Shown here: one piece after another, positions 24,290-33,604 of the stretch | Numbering within the stretch: the stretch's first letter is position 1 | Layout: the number at the start of each line of letters is the position of its first letter | Assembly (NCBI GenBank): GCA_013002305.1 | Contig: JABDKG010000012.1 | Location: 1-57,148, forward strand | Direction of reading: 5' to 3' | Source: Hellea sp. | GTDB taxonomy: Bacteria > Pseudomonadota > Alphaproteobacteria > Caulobacterales > Maricaulaceae | Length of the DNA stretch: 57,148 nt | The notes under the pieces: generated by a model | The model's database searches: none | What the model was told of the DNA's origin: nothing | The model's input: the letters and a program-made list of their open reading frames with translations, nothing else | Program-made: the position numbers and the translations under genes

Positions 24290-27076
24290 TCAGTTCTCCG
24301 GAGGCTCAAAGCCGCCCGGCGCGCTAAAACCGGATTGCGGTTTGTTGCGCGATGGCTCCGAGCGGATCGGAACCGGGTCTGCTGGCGGGTTTTGCACGAT
24401 ACTTTCGGTGGACCCGGCCGGAGAAATTGTCGGCGCGATCTGTCGCTGATAGACAACCTGGCTAAGTTCGGCGCGAAATTCATCGGTAAGATCAGAGTTC
24501 ACCGGCAGTTCAAACAAGGTCTTAAAAAGCTGGATTGCGTCCTGGGTTTCGGCGGTTTGAAGACCGTTAATTTCGCCGCCGTAAAAGCCAAGCTGAGCCA
24601 GCTGATCCTGTATGGTGCGGATCATCGCCGGATCGCTCTGGGGTCCGGTAAGGCTCTCAATTGCCGGCGCCGCATCTCGCCTATAGACCGGCGATGGCTG
24701 AATTATGACGGGCGTCGTGGTCTCGGAAATTGGCCGAACCGCAATCGGCTGAACGGGCGCGGTTTCGGCCTCGGCGATCGTGTAAGGATTGGGCGAAGAG
24801 GGCTTTGTGTTCACGGGCGCATATCTGGCCGCGGCAGATCGGGTCGTCGGCGCGGCAATAGTTTCGGTTTGGATAATCGTCTCTGGCTGGGATATTTTGG
24901 GTTCAGCTTCCGCGACCGTTTGCTCTATCGGCTCTGTGACCGCTTCCATTAAAGGCGGTTCGAGTTCGTTATTAGCCGGCGCCGCTTTTGATGGGCCGGT
25001 TTCGGACTCGTTTTGAACGGGCGTTGTTTCGCCGTCAATAGTTTCAGGCATGGCTGGATCAGATATATTATCGGTTTCGCCGATCATATTTGTGTCGACG
25101 TCAATGGACGGCCCGGAATTCAGCGACGCCGTTTGAGTTATCACGCTATCTTCCGGCGTTTTCATGGTGGTCTCGGGCACGGCAGTTTGGCTTGCTGCAC
25201 TTTGTGAGCTCGCAGATGAACCAATTTTAGATAGCGCATAAAGGCCAAACGCGGCGGCACCGATCAACACAACAGTAAAGACGAGAACAAAGCCCGGACG
25301 CGCTGATGATGTTTTAGGTTCCGAATGTTTGACAATCGGCCCTTGAATCTCGGCGGGCGATTTGGCGATTTTCGGCGCGGCATCAAGCTTTACGGGGGCC
25401 AGCTCGGGAGCCAATATTGGCTCAGCCGCAATGGCTGGCTCGCGAACCGGAACTGGCTCGGGCGTTTCTTTGGCCGTTGATTTGGCTTTAACCGGTAATG
25501 GCGGTGCGGCTAGGGTTGCTGGCTTGGCGGCTTCGGGCTCTTTGCGAAAAAACCGGCCCAGGAATCCTGGACCCTCCTTGGATCTGGAATCGGCTTTCGA
25601 TGTAATTGATGTCTTGGCAACCATTGAGGCTTCGGCACCTTCAACGTCGGCAGTTAGTTCCCGGATCTGTTCTGCATTTTCTGTTTCATTAACCCGCGAC
25701 AGCATCGCTTGTTTGTCCGATAGTTTTTCGTCAACAGCTCTCATGTCGGCCTCGGCGCGCGCGATATTTGCGCGGACTTTTTCGGTCCGGGCCTGTTCGG
25801 TGTCCAGCCGGTCTTTTAGATCGCGAATAGCGGCCTCGTCATCCTCATAGGATTGACGGGCTTTCTCCCAGGATTGTTTGAGACCGGATAACTGGCTTTC
25901 CTGACGTCCAAGCTTGGCGTCGATCCCTTCAGCTTCTTTTTGCAGGGCGGCTTTTTTAGGGAGGATGACGCCGCTTTCACTTTTAATTTTTTCAAGCGCC
26001 TTGAGACTATCGGCGGCGCGAGCCTGGGCGGCAACGACTTCTTCTTCCGCTTGCTGGTAGGCCTGTTCGGCGCCGGCCAGGTTCTTAAACAGCCGATCAT
26101 TGCTGCGGTCTATTTCGGTTAAAGACTCGGCGAGTTTCTGGCGCTGAACCTTAAGGCTGGCAATGTGGTTATCTTCATCTTGCAAAGCCGCCCGGTCGCA
26201 CGCTTCCTGTTCTTGGGCCTTGGCTGCGGTTTTTTCTGTGCGGGTGAGGGCCTTTTTATGCTGTGCAATTGCCGCTTCGGAATCTTGGAGTTGAGCATTT
26301 TGCTCATCCACAATTTTTTGTAACTCGGCTTTCTGGGCTTCAATTTTATCGATCTCGTCTTGGAATAATTTTCGGGCTTGATCGCGCTTGGCCTCTAACC
26401 GTGCGGCCGCCTCTTTTATCTTATTCTCTTCGGCGAGACGCGCCTCTTCGGCGATACGGGCTTCCTCGGCGACGCGTTCTTTTTCGAGGCGGCGCTCTTC
26501 ATCCCGTTTAAACCGTTTGGCTTCTTCAAAAGCCGCGGCGGCCAGTTCCATCTCTTCAATCCGGTCGGTCTCTGCTTTAAGCGCCTCATCGGCCAATCGG
26601 GCGGCTTCCAGCGCGGCCGCCTGAGCGGCTTCGCGCGCCTGCGCTGCGGCGTCCATTTTGGCCTTATAGGCATCGGCGACTTTTTGTGCTTCGGCGGCGC
26701 GTTTTTCAGTTTCGATTAATGAGACTTCCGGCGTTTTCACTGATGCCGGGCGGGCAGCGCCATTGCTTATTCGGCCGGCTTCGCCCCAATTAATGCTGGC
26801 TTTGAAAGCGGATTCCGAATTGATAAGTTCCAGCGTGTCGCCGACGTTTAATTTGCGCGCAAATTCGGCGGGTATTTCGACAATACTCCCCTGCTTGTCC
26901 CGGCGACAATCGAGCAGGGTGCCTTTTTGGCTTCGGACCCATCCCACCGGTGAGAGCCACTCTTTGCCATTGCGGCAAAGCTTGACCAGTAGCTGGTCAT
27001 TATCGAGGTGACGGTTGATCCGGAGACTATTTGTCCCGGCAAGCTGCGTCATTAGAGATTCCGTAGATCCCATCAT
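24290..27076 (-). CDS. coiled-coil membrane protein with peptidoglycan-binding domain
   Basis: 928 residues from the ATG at 27076, preceded by aaagga with 5-base spacing. N-terminus (10-95): a small domain with SIVEIPAEFARKLNVGDTLEL, faintly AbrB- or PilZ-like. Residues about 115-490: a long Ala/Glu/Lys/Arg-rich coiled coil. Then a basic Pro-rich linker, one membrane helix at about 595-619, an extended Pro/Thr/Glu-rich periplasmic stretch, and a C-terminal peptidoglycan-binding-like domain at about 815-873 (IRTIQDQLAQLGFYGGEINGLQT). The topology (coil inside, PG-binding domain outside) suits a cell-envelope or polarity scaffold. It lies between two paralogous hybrid kinases. Confidence 0.85.
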   Translation of the reverse strand: MMGSTESLMTQLAGTNSLRINRHLDNDQLLVKLCRNGKEWLSPVGWVRSQKGTLLDCRRDKQGSIVEIPAEFARKLNVGDTLELINSESAFKASINWGEAGRISNGAARPASVKTPEVSLIETEKRAAEAQKVADAYKAKMDAAAQAREAAQAAALEAARLADEALKAETDRIEEMELAAAAFEEAKRFKRDEERRLEKERVAEEARIAEEARLAEENKIKEAAARLEAKRDQARKLFQDEIDKIEAQKAELQKIVDEQNAQLQDSEAAIAQHKKALTRTEKTAAKAQEQEACDRAALQDEDNHIASLKVQRQKLAESLTEIDRSNDRLFKNLAGAEQAYQQAEEEVVAAQARAADSLKALEKIKSESGVILPKKAALQKEAEGIDAKLGRQESQLSGLKQSWEKARQSYEDDEAAIRDLKDRLDTEQARTEKVRANIARAEADMRAVDEKLSDKQAMLSRVNETENAEQIRELTADVEGAEASMVAKTSITSKADSRSKEGPGFLGRFFRKEPEAAKPATLAAPPLPVKAKSTAKETPEPVPVREPAIAAEPILAPELAPVKLDAAPKIAKSPAEIQGPIVKHSEPKTSSARPGFVLVFTVVLIGAAAFGLYALSKIGSSASSQSAASQTAVPETTMKTPEDSVITQTASLNSGPSIDVDTNMIGETDNISDPAMPETIDGETTPVQNESETGPSKAAPANNELEPPLMEAVTEPIEQTVAEAEPKISQPETIIQTETIAAPTTRSAAARYAPVNTKPSSPNPYTIAEAETAPVQPIAVRPISETTTPVIIQPSPVYRRDAAPAIESLTGPQSDPAMIRTIQDQLAQLGFYGGEINGLQTAETQDAIQLFKTLFELPVNSDLTDEFRAELSQVVYQRQIAPTISPAGSTESIVQNPPADPVPIRSEPSRNKPQSGFSAPGGFEPPEN

Positions 27077-27209
27077 CCACATCCTTTATTTTTCATCACT
27101 TTAAGCGATCATATTTAATATATTCCTATTGAGATGGGCAGGGCGTGGAAAGGCGCTGCAACGCATAGGGACGTTGGCCGCTGTGATTGCATAGGGTTGA
27201 CTCAAGCGC

Positions 27210-27233
27210 TTATCCACAGGGAGGTGTGGATAA
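27210..27233. promoter_or_regulatory. inverted pair of perfect DnaA boxes
   Basis: TTATCCACA at 27210-27218 and its reverse complement TGTGGATAA at 27225-27233, separated by six bases. Both match the strict DnaA-box consensus TTATNCACA. The pair lies between the stop codon of kinase paralogue 2 (27239) and the coiled-coil gene start (27076), in an AT-rich gap. The palindrome could also form a hairpin, though no T-run follows. DnaA binding is predicted, not shown. Confidence 0.6.
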
Positions 27234-27238
27234 TATTA

Positions 27239-29065
27239 TTATCCGGTTTGATGAAGGTTGTTGGTTTCCGGTTTGTAGGCGGGTTCGGGAATGAGCTGGT
27301 CTGCAGTTCTTAATCGCGACAGCAGGGTTTCCGGCGAGGTCACCATCGGGCCCAGAATTTCGGAAGGATTATAACCGACCGACAGCCGGGGCGACAAAAG
27401 AACAATTTCAATGTCATTTTCTTTCGTGGCGGTTACGAGTTTAATTTGCGCCAATTGCTGCACATTTAAAGCGCCGTCAACCAAGAGGAGCGGCTTGCGG
27501 TCGGGAGCGGGACCAATCGCGCCCAGCCAATTCCCTATCTTTCTATTGGTTGATGTGTGAAAAACCCGGAAGCCTTCGGCTCTTAAAAAGTTGCCATATT
27601 GCTCGACAATAATAAGGTCCCGGCTGACGATCAATGCTTGGCGATTTGGCGGGCAGTGATCGGGGCCCATTGGGAGCTTATGAATTTGCGCCGTCGCCGC
27701 GACCGGATTGACAGCCCGCAAAGGCAGGGTAAACCAAAAGGTCGAGCCAACATTAAGTTCGGATCGGACACCGATTTGACCCTGCATCAACTCTACAAGT
27801 TTTTGGGAGATACTGAGCCCGAGGCCGAAGCCGCCATATTTTTGGGTTGTCCCGGAATCAGCCTGGGTAAATTTCTCGAAAATTTTCGGCAGTTTTTGAG
27901 CGGCGATCCCGATCCCGCTGTCTTCGACCTCGATCCGGACCCGAGATTTCTTATCGCTGAAATCGGACGAGACATTGATTTGGACATAACCGTTTTGCGT
28001 AAATTTGAAAGCATTGCCCAGCAGATTGATCAGGACCTGACGAATTCGTGCGGCATCGCCTATAAATAAATGGGTTAAGTTATCGGAGTAATTTAACCGG
28101 ACCTCAACATTATTTCGGGCTGCATCGACAGCCATCAAGGTCTGTAGCTCTTGGGTTAATTTAAAAAGATTAAACTGTTCTTTCTGAATTTCAATATGTC
28201 CGACTTCAAGCCGCGAATATTCCAAAATGTCATTTATAATTGTCATAAGCGCATTGCCGGATTTATGAATTGCCTCCATATAAATTTTCTGCTTGCGATC
28301 GAGTTCGGTTGTTCGCATCATCACTTCGGTCATACCAATAATGCCATTCATTGGAGTTCTGATTTCGTGAGAAGTATTGGCCAGAAAGTTTGTTTTGCTG
28401 ACAAATGCGGCGTTGGCCTTCTGAATATATTTGCGGTTCGAAATATCAAATACCGCCAATGCAAAGCAGGCAATCATCAAGGTCGCCCCAATCGTTAGCG
28501 CCATATTGGATTCCGGCGTATCGACCGAGGAATAGTCCGGGAATTGTATGCCGAACCGTTCTATCAATATCCATTGTGTGATCAAGCAGATTGTCAGAAG
28601 CGCCGAGATCGAGTGGCTGGTCCGTCCCCCATAAAGGCAGTAGCTCATCACCACAGGGATAAAGATGGCGACACTGGCCACAGATTTGGGAAATCCGCCG
28701 GTCAGCGATATCGACGACACGACGGCAATGATCGCCAAGCCAAGGACAATCGAGCGGGACAGATTTAGCTTTTGTTTTATTATCAGATTGATACAATAGG
28801 CAAATGTCACAGAAATCATAGTAAAGACCGGAACAAAAACCGTTCGGGCATGCTGATCAACGATTGCGGAACTGCCAAACAAAAATAACAATAATAGGCA
28901 AAAAATGACCGAGTAACCGGCGAGAATAATGTAAAATAAATTGGCCGCTCTGAACTGTAACTCAGTGTCTTCTTCATAGGTGCCCAAGAGCCGTTCATGA
29001 AACGCCGAGTAGTGGCCAGCGACCACTTTAAAAGCCTCCAAGACGTTATTTCCCAATTTGCCCAT
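27239..29065 (-). CDS. membrane hybrid histidine kinase with pseudo-receiver (paralogue 2)
   Basis: 608 residues. Same plan as 22314-24149: about six membrane helices (45-208), HisKA His233 in TSHEIRTPMNGIIGM, HATPase with GLGLSISQKLVELM, and a degenerate receiver (about 490-600). The receiver keeps one Asp (LLLVDGAL) but lacks the double acidic residues (ALIVSRDL) and the conserved Lys. Both paralogues share the unusual motif SPR-SVGYNP / SPR-AVGYNP near the end of that domain. The inner-membrane location and lack of a DNA-binding output suggest signalling through another regulator or scaffold. It is the first gene of a three-gene minus-strand set. Confidence 0.9.
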   Translation of the reverse strand: MGKLGNNVLEAFKVVAGHYSAFHERLLGTYEEDTELQFRAANLFYIILAGYSVIFCLLLLFLFGSSAIVDQHARTVFVPVFTMISVTFAYCINLIIKQKLNLSRSIVLGLAIIAVVSSISLTGGFPKSVASVAIFIPVVMSYCLYGGRTSHSISALLTICLITQWILIERFGIQFPDYSSVDTPESNMALTIGATLMIACFALAVFDISNRKYIQKANAAFVSKTNFLANTSHEIRTPMNGIIGMTEVMMRTTELDRKQKIYMEAIHKSGNALMTIINDILEYSRLEVGHIEIQKEQFNLFKLTQELQTLMAVDAARNNVEVRLNYSDNLTHLFIGDAARIRQVLINLLGNAFKFTQNGYVQINVSSDFSDKKSRVRIEVEDSGIGIAAQKLPKIFEKFTQADSGTTQKYGGFGLGLSISQKLVELMQGQIGVRSELNVGSTFWFTLPLRAVNPVAATAQIHKLPMGPDHCPPNRQALIVSRDLIIVEQYGNFLRAEGFRVFHTSTNRKIGNWLGAIGPAPDRKPLLLVDGALNVQQLAQIKLVTATKENDIEIVLLSPRLSVGYNPSEILGPMVTSPETLLSRLRTADQLIPEPAYKPETNNLHQTG

Positions 29066-29216
29066 TTCACGTCACTAATCTTTAAAAAATCAATCTAGGG
29101 TAAAATGATTAGCATTGTGTCAATGAGGGCTTTACCGGGTGTTTATAATTTGAGCTTGCGGGATGGCGGACGACCTCAACCGGCCGACCTCGGATTAAGT
29201 CGCGTCCACAACAAAA

Positions 29217-29236
29217 AACCCGGCGCGGGCCGAGTT
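29217..29236 (-). terminator. secondary hairpin terminator
   Basis: Stem aactcggc / gccgggtt read on the minus strand, with a 4-base loop and then a T-run (29211-29218 as A's on the plus strand). It backs up the stronger hairpin at 29323-29342 for the receptor gene and may also work in the plus direction. No gene is seen between 29066 and 29366. Confidence 0.6.
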
Positions 29237-29322
29237 GTTTTAAATGGCTGCGGGGGACTGCGATTGTCGGATGAAGACGACAATGGGGCTATGGGTAGAA
29301 AAAGCCTCAAAGCGGCATTAAA

Positions 29323-29342
29323 AAAGGGCCCGAAGGCCCTTT
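29323..29342 (-). terminator. rho-independent terminator of the 29367-31844 receptor gene
   Basis: A perfect 8-bp stem (aaagggcc / ggcccttt) with a 4-base loop and, on the minus strand, a following T-run. It lies 25 bases beyond the receptor stop codon. Confidence 0.85.
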
Positions 29343-29366
29343 AAAATTCATTCAAGAAATACAGTC

Positions 29367-31844
29367 CTATTTGAACCGATATCTAAACCTGGCGCCGATT
29401 GAGCGCGGCGGCAATACATTGGTTCGGAAATATCGAACATTGGTCTGCGCGACGCGCTGGTTAAACCTTGGGGCGGAGAATGAGCTCGACTCGGAAAAGT
29501 CATTAAACAGATTATCGACATATCCGGTCAGCGACCAATTATCCATATTATAGCCAACGGACACATTCGCCCGTCCGAAACTCGGCAGCGTATATGTGCC
29601 GCCGCGCGCGCCAACGGATGATAAGACTGAGCTCTGCCATGCGTAACCGCCATTGACCAAAATACTGGCGTCGCCGCTCAGCGGATGATCATAAGACCCA
29701 AAGATAGAGAATTGTGTCTCGGGTGAACCCGGCAAGCGATCGCCTTTTGCGCCGTCTTCAAAGGCTGTGCCAAACCCCGGAGGCGCAATGGTGGTGATTA
29801 AAGACGGAACACCTTCGGTCAGCTCAGCCTTAGTGTAGCTGAAATTACCGCGCAGGTTAAACCGGTCGGTGACATCCCAGTCGGCGGCGAGCTCAACGCC
29901 CTTGGTTTCGGCCGCGCCGGCATTGACCGTGATCGACGTGCCGGCATTGATGGATACCGAAGCGACCTGCGGATCTGTCCAATCCATGTAGAAGACCGCG
30001 CCGTTAAGCGTCAGGTCGCCATCAAGCCAAGTGGTTTTGGCGCCGAGTTCATAATTATTGACCGTATCCGGAACATATTCGGTTTCATCAATGACGACGA
30101 TATCGCCCGGATTTGGTCCGAATTGTTGACCCGGTGAGAGCAGACAGAGGTTCTGGTTACCCGCATATGGGAATGTACCCATACACAAATTCGTGCCGTT
30201 AGACGCGCCGACCCGGAAACCCTGGCTGAAGGTTGCGTACACCGTATTGCCGCCGCCGAATTTGTAGGACGTATTAAATTTGAAAAGCTCACCGCTTTTG
30301 GACTGATTTTCGGCTAATGTCAGATTGTTCTCAATGGCTGAGAGCGGATAAGGCCCGGGGAAATCAGCCGGCGTTGTAAAATAGGGGAACTGGGTATCGC
30401 CAGCGGTATCGAGCGTGTAGTCATAATATCGCCCGCCAACGGTGACATCCCACGCTTCGGTAATATCAAATCCAATTTCGCCGAACACGGCCATTTCTTC
30501 AAGCTTGGTTCGGTCCGCCTCGAAATATTCCAGATCGTTGAGATCCTGACGAAAGCCAAACCCGGCATTGAATGCGCCGACGCCCGGTGTGAATTCCGAT
30601 GATAGGGCATTATATTTATTGACATTATAAAACCCGCCAAGGATCCAATTAAATCGGCTATCGCCTTTGGATACCAGACGCACTTCCTGGTTAAATATAT
30701 CGGTTTCCTCGTCCTCAAATGTGAAGGCCGTAAAGGTTGGATAGAACTCGTAATAATATTCCAATGTTACCAGAAGGTCAGTTTGATCGCGCTGTCCGTT
30801 CTCTTTTACTTTGGCAATGCCTGTCGCAGATGTCAGCTCTGCAAATCCAAGATCGGCAATGACCTCAAGTGCCAACAAATTACTATCACGTTCACTGTGC
30901 TCTGAAACGCGAGCGTTAAATTCATAAGGCCGGGCTGGTATCAAACCAGACCGAAGTGATGACGTGTTCCGCCCGCCATAATCTCCTTCCTGAAAATAAT
31001 AGGTCAGAGTAGCGTCCAGCCAATCGGTTGGCGCCATTCTGGCCGCCAGACGTCCGGACAGGATTTTTTCAGTATTGGCGTCTTCAATCGGACGGAAATT
31101 GGCCGCTCTTGCTGCCTCATCAAAAACCAGCGGATCGGGTTCGGAAAAGCCCGGACTTTGAACGACCAGCGGATAGTCGATAAATCCTTTGTCGCTGACA
31201 TAGTCAATTGACGCGCGAAGCGCGAATTCATCTGAGACCGGGACATTGGCCGTGAAACCGGTGTCAGAACTCAGGCCGCTCCCGTGATTATAGCCGTATA
31301 CATCGGTCCGGACTTCAAACAACTCGTCGTCAAAATCCGGCTTGTTTGGAATATAGCGGATGGCGCCGCCCATTGTGCCCGCGCCGTATAATGTGCCTTG
31401 CGGCCCAAGTAAGACCTCAACGCGCTGGAGGTCATTCATCCGAAGATCAACATAGAGCGGAATTTCGCCGACATAGGTTGCAACTGTTCCGCCGCCATTT
31501 TCCTGGCCAAAAGCGTTAGAAATATTTTCGGCGTTCAATCCGCGGACGACGATCCGGTTGCCGTCACGACCGCCCTGATCGGCAATGCTGATGCCGGGCA
31601 CAAAGGCTGTCAGTTCGGATATATCATCAAAGCCCTGCTGCTCAATCTGCTCTCCGCCAACGGCCGAGATATTAAGCGCGATATCCTGAATAGATTCGGC
31701 CCGGCGCGTGGCTGTTACAATAATTTCGTCTTCGTTGTTGACCTGGGCCTGCGCCGGCGCGCTGATGGCGTTCATGCCCATCGGAAGGGCGAGCAGGCTC
31801 GCCGTGAGTTTCAGTTTGGATTTTAGTGTCATAGTTCGCAGCAT
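29367..31844 (-). CDS. TonB-dependent outer-membrane receptor
   Basis: 825 residues. ATG at 31844 follows aaaggggatcc; ATG 31832 is a weaker alternative. It has a signal peptide (to about residue 33, APAQAQ), a TonB-box-like DEIIVTATRRAESIQDI, and a plug with VEVLLGPQGTLYGAGTMGGAI. The barrel ends in a C-terminal RYRFK. The plug motif class matches receptors that import glycans or siderophores in sphingomonads and relatives. The gene is divergent from a TPR-sulfotransferase with a 200-base shared promoter region, an arrangement seen often in this group of bacteria. Confidence 0.93.
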   Translation of the reverse strand: MLRTMTLKSKLKLTASLLALPMGMNAISAPAQAQVNNEDEIIVTATRRAESIQDIALNISAVGGEQIEQQGFDDISELTAFVPGISIADQGGRDGNRIVVRGLNAENISNAFGQENGGGTVATYVGEIPLYVDLRMNDLQRVEVLLGPQGTLYGAGTMGGAIRYIPNKPDFDDELFEVRTDVYGYNHGSGLSSDTGFTANVPVSDEFALRASIDYVSDKGFIDYPLVVQSPGFSEPDPLVFDEAARAANFRPIEDANTEKILSGRLAARMAPTDWLDATLTYYFQEGDYGGRNTSSLRSGLIPARPYEFNARVSEHSERDSNLLALEVIADLGFAELTSATGIAKVKENGQRDQTDLLVTLEYYYEFYPTFTAFTFEDEETDIFNQEVRLVSKGDSRFNWILGGFYNVNKYNALSSEFTPGVGAFNAGFGFRQDLNDLEYFEADRTKLEEMAVFGEIGFDITEAWDVTVGGRYYDYTLDTAGDTQFPYFTTPADFPGPYPLSAIENNLTLAENQSKSGELFKFNTSYKFGGGNTVYATFSQGFRVGASNGTNLCMGTFPYAGNQNLCLLSPGQQFGPNPGDIVVIDETEYVPDTVNNYELGAKTTWLDGDLTLNGAVFYMDWTDPQVASVSINAGTSITVNAGAAETKGVELAADWDVTDRFNLRGNFSYTKAELTEGVPSLITTIAPPGFGTAFEDGAKGDRLPGSPETQFSIFGSYDHPLSGDASILVNGGYAWQSSVLSSVGARGGTYTLPSFGRANVSVGYNMDNWSLTGYVDNLFNDFSESSSFSAPRFNQRVAQTNVRYFRTNVLPPRSIGARFRYRFK

Positions 31845-32047
31845 GAGGATCCCCTTTAAATCTGTAGAGTCGCGTTTCTTTCTTCTAACCTATATCGGAC
31901 AAAATCGGATTTCAAAAGCCAATAGATTGAGCCAAAAATATTGAGCCGCTCCATTGATGTGCAAAATTCGATTTTTAGTACCCGCTTTTTAGGTGTGAAT
32001 GCTGATATTATCTGGCACTTCCAGTCTCAACGCAGTAAGTCTGCGTT

Positions 32048-33604
32048 GTGAAGGATTTATCGATATCTGGCGGGTTGGCCGCACTTTCCAAAGGGCATTA
32101 CAAGCCGGTTCACGAGCGCTGTATTGCGGCCATTCAAACGGATCACCTTAATCCGGTGCCGTTTTTTCTGCTCGGCGTGATCGCTCTTGACCATAAGAAT
32201 TTCTTGAAGGCGCTCGAGCTGTTTGAAAAGGCCGAAATGATGGACCCGAAACAGGTTTATAATCCGGCCTATGCGGCGAAAACACTCTCGCTCCTCCGCC
32301 GGCCGGGCGCAGCGAAAATATGTGCTGACCGGGCGGCAAAACTCACCATCAAAGACGGCTATATCGCCGATCAAATCGGAGTTGTTTACAGCCGAACGGG
32401 CTTTCACGAACTTGCCATCAAACTGTTTTTACAGGCCGTTTCGCACAAAAACCCTCACGCCAATTCCTTCTATAATCTCGGCGCGTCGGAGCTGTTTCTA
32501 GGCCATTTTGAAAACGCAAAACAGGCCTATAGCAATGCGCTCAAGCGCGACGAAAATCATTATGGCGCTTTGGCGTCAATGATTGCGCTGGAAAAACAAA
32601 CAGAAGACAATCATCGCCTAGATCAGCTCAAGGATCTCTATGACCGATTGGCCGATAATGAGGATGCGGCTCATCAACTCGGCCATACAATTGCGAAAAC
32701 GCTCGAAGATCTGGGCCATTATGACGAGAGCCTTGGCTGGCTGCAAAAAGCCAAATCTGTCAAACGCGAAAAATTTGCTTATGACCGCAATCTCGGTAAA
32801 AAAATGTTTGAGGCGGCCAAGACCACAATAGGCGCGACATCTATAACGCCGAATTCCGAAACGACGCCGCTCTTTGTGGTCGGCATGCCCCGGACGGGAA
32901 CCACGCTCGTTGACCGAATTTTATCATCCCACTCCAAGGTCGTTTCGGCCGGCGAGCTCAACTTTTTTGCCGAGATTATCAAGTCCGAAACCGGGACGTC
33001 CTCTAATATGGTAATGGACGGCGAGACTTTCGACGCGGCCCGTAACCTCGACCTTGTAAACGCAGCGTATACCTATCTTGATCGCGTCGAAGCCCGTCTG
33101 GGGACATGTGCCTATTTCGTTGATAAAATGCCGCTGAATTTCTTTTACGCCGGCCTGATCCACAAGGCGTTTCCAAACGCGCGCATTGTCGCGCTGCGCC
33201 GCGGCGCGATGGATAGCTGCCTATCCAATTATCGTCAGCTCTTGTCGGTGCAGGAATCCTTTTATAATTACACCTTTGATCTTGAGGATACGGCCTTTTT
33301 CTATCGGCAGTTTGATGACCTTATGCGCCATTGGCGCGAGCATCTTCCGGCTGGTCGCTTCATGGAAATCCATTATGAAGACATTGTCTTTGATCAGGAA
33401 AATCAGACCCGAAAACTGCTCAAGTTTTGCGGTCTGGAATTTGAAGAGGCCTGCCTCCGTTTTCATGAAAATGCCGCGCCGGTTTCTACCGCCAGTTCGG
33501 TGCAAGTGCGCCAGCCGCTTTATTCAGGCTCGATCGGACGGTGGAAGAAATATGGTGATAAGCTAAATGGCCTCAGAACTGCATTGGGCGATCTGGCAGG
33601 CTAA
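32048..33604 (+). CDS. TPR-containing sulfotransferase
   Basis: 518 residues from a GTG at 32048. Residues 1-245 are tetratricopeptide-like repeats. Residues 272-515 are a sulfotransferase domain with the 5'-phosphosulfate loop VGMPRTGTTLVDRIL (278-292) and the 3'-phosphate motif RIVALRRGAMDSCLSNY. It would transfer sulfate from PAPS to an unknown acceptor. It is divergent from a TonB-dependent receptor, a common pairing that suggests modification of a surface or imported compound. Its stop overlaps the DUF917 gene stop by four bases in convergent orientation. Confidence 0.9.
   Translation: MKDLSISGGLAALSKGHYKPVHERCIAAIQTDHLNPVPFFLLGVIALDHKNFLKALELFEKAEMMDPKQVYNPAYAAKTLSLLRRPGAAKICADRAAKLTIKDGYIADQIGVVYSRTGFHELAIKLFLQAVSHKNPHANSFYNLGASELFLGHFENAKQAYSNALKRDENHYGALASMIALEKQTEDNHRLDQLKDLYDRLADNEDAAHQLGHTIAKTLEDLGHYDESLGWLQKAKSVKREKFAYDRNLGKKMFEAAKTTIGATSITPNSETTPLFVVGMPRTGTTLVDRILSSHSKVVSAGELNFFAEIIKSETGTSSNMVMDGETFDAARNLDLVNAAYTYLDRVEARLGTCAYFVDKMPLNFFYAGLIHKAFPNARIVALRRGAMDSCLSNYRQLLSVQESFYNYTFDLEDTAFFYRQFDDLMRHWREHLPAGRFMEIHYEDIVFDQENQTRKLLKFCGLEFEEACLRFHENAAPVSTASSVQVRQPLYSGSIGRWKKYGDKLNGLRTALGDLAG

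Noticed and set aside
24335-24952. 205-residue plus-strand frame opposite the coiled-coil gene
   Set aside because: Shadow frame rich in Gly and Arg produced by the Pro/Thr/Glu-rich region on the other strand.
27083-27238. Chromosomal replication origin at the DnaA boxes
   Set aside because: Only two boxes are visible, there is no AT-rich unwinding array, and no dnaA, hemE, parAB or gidA neighbourhood.
29105-29344. 79-residue plus-strand frame between kinase and receptor genes
   Set aside because: It runs through two terminator hairpins and lacks a ribosome binding site.
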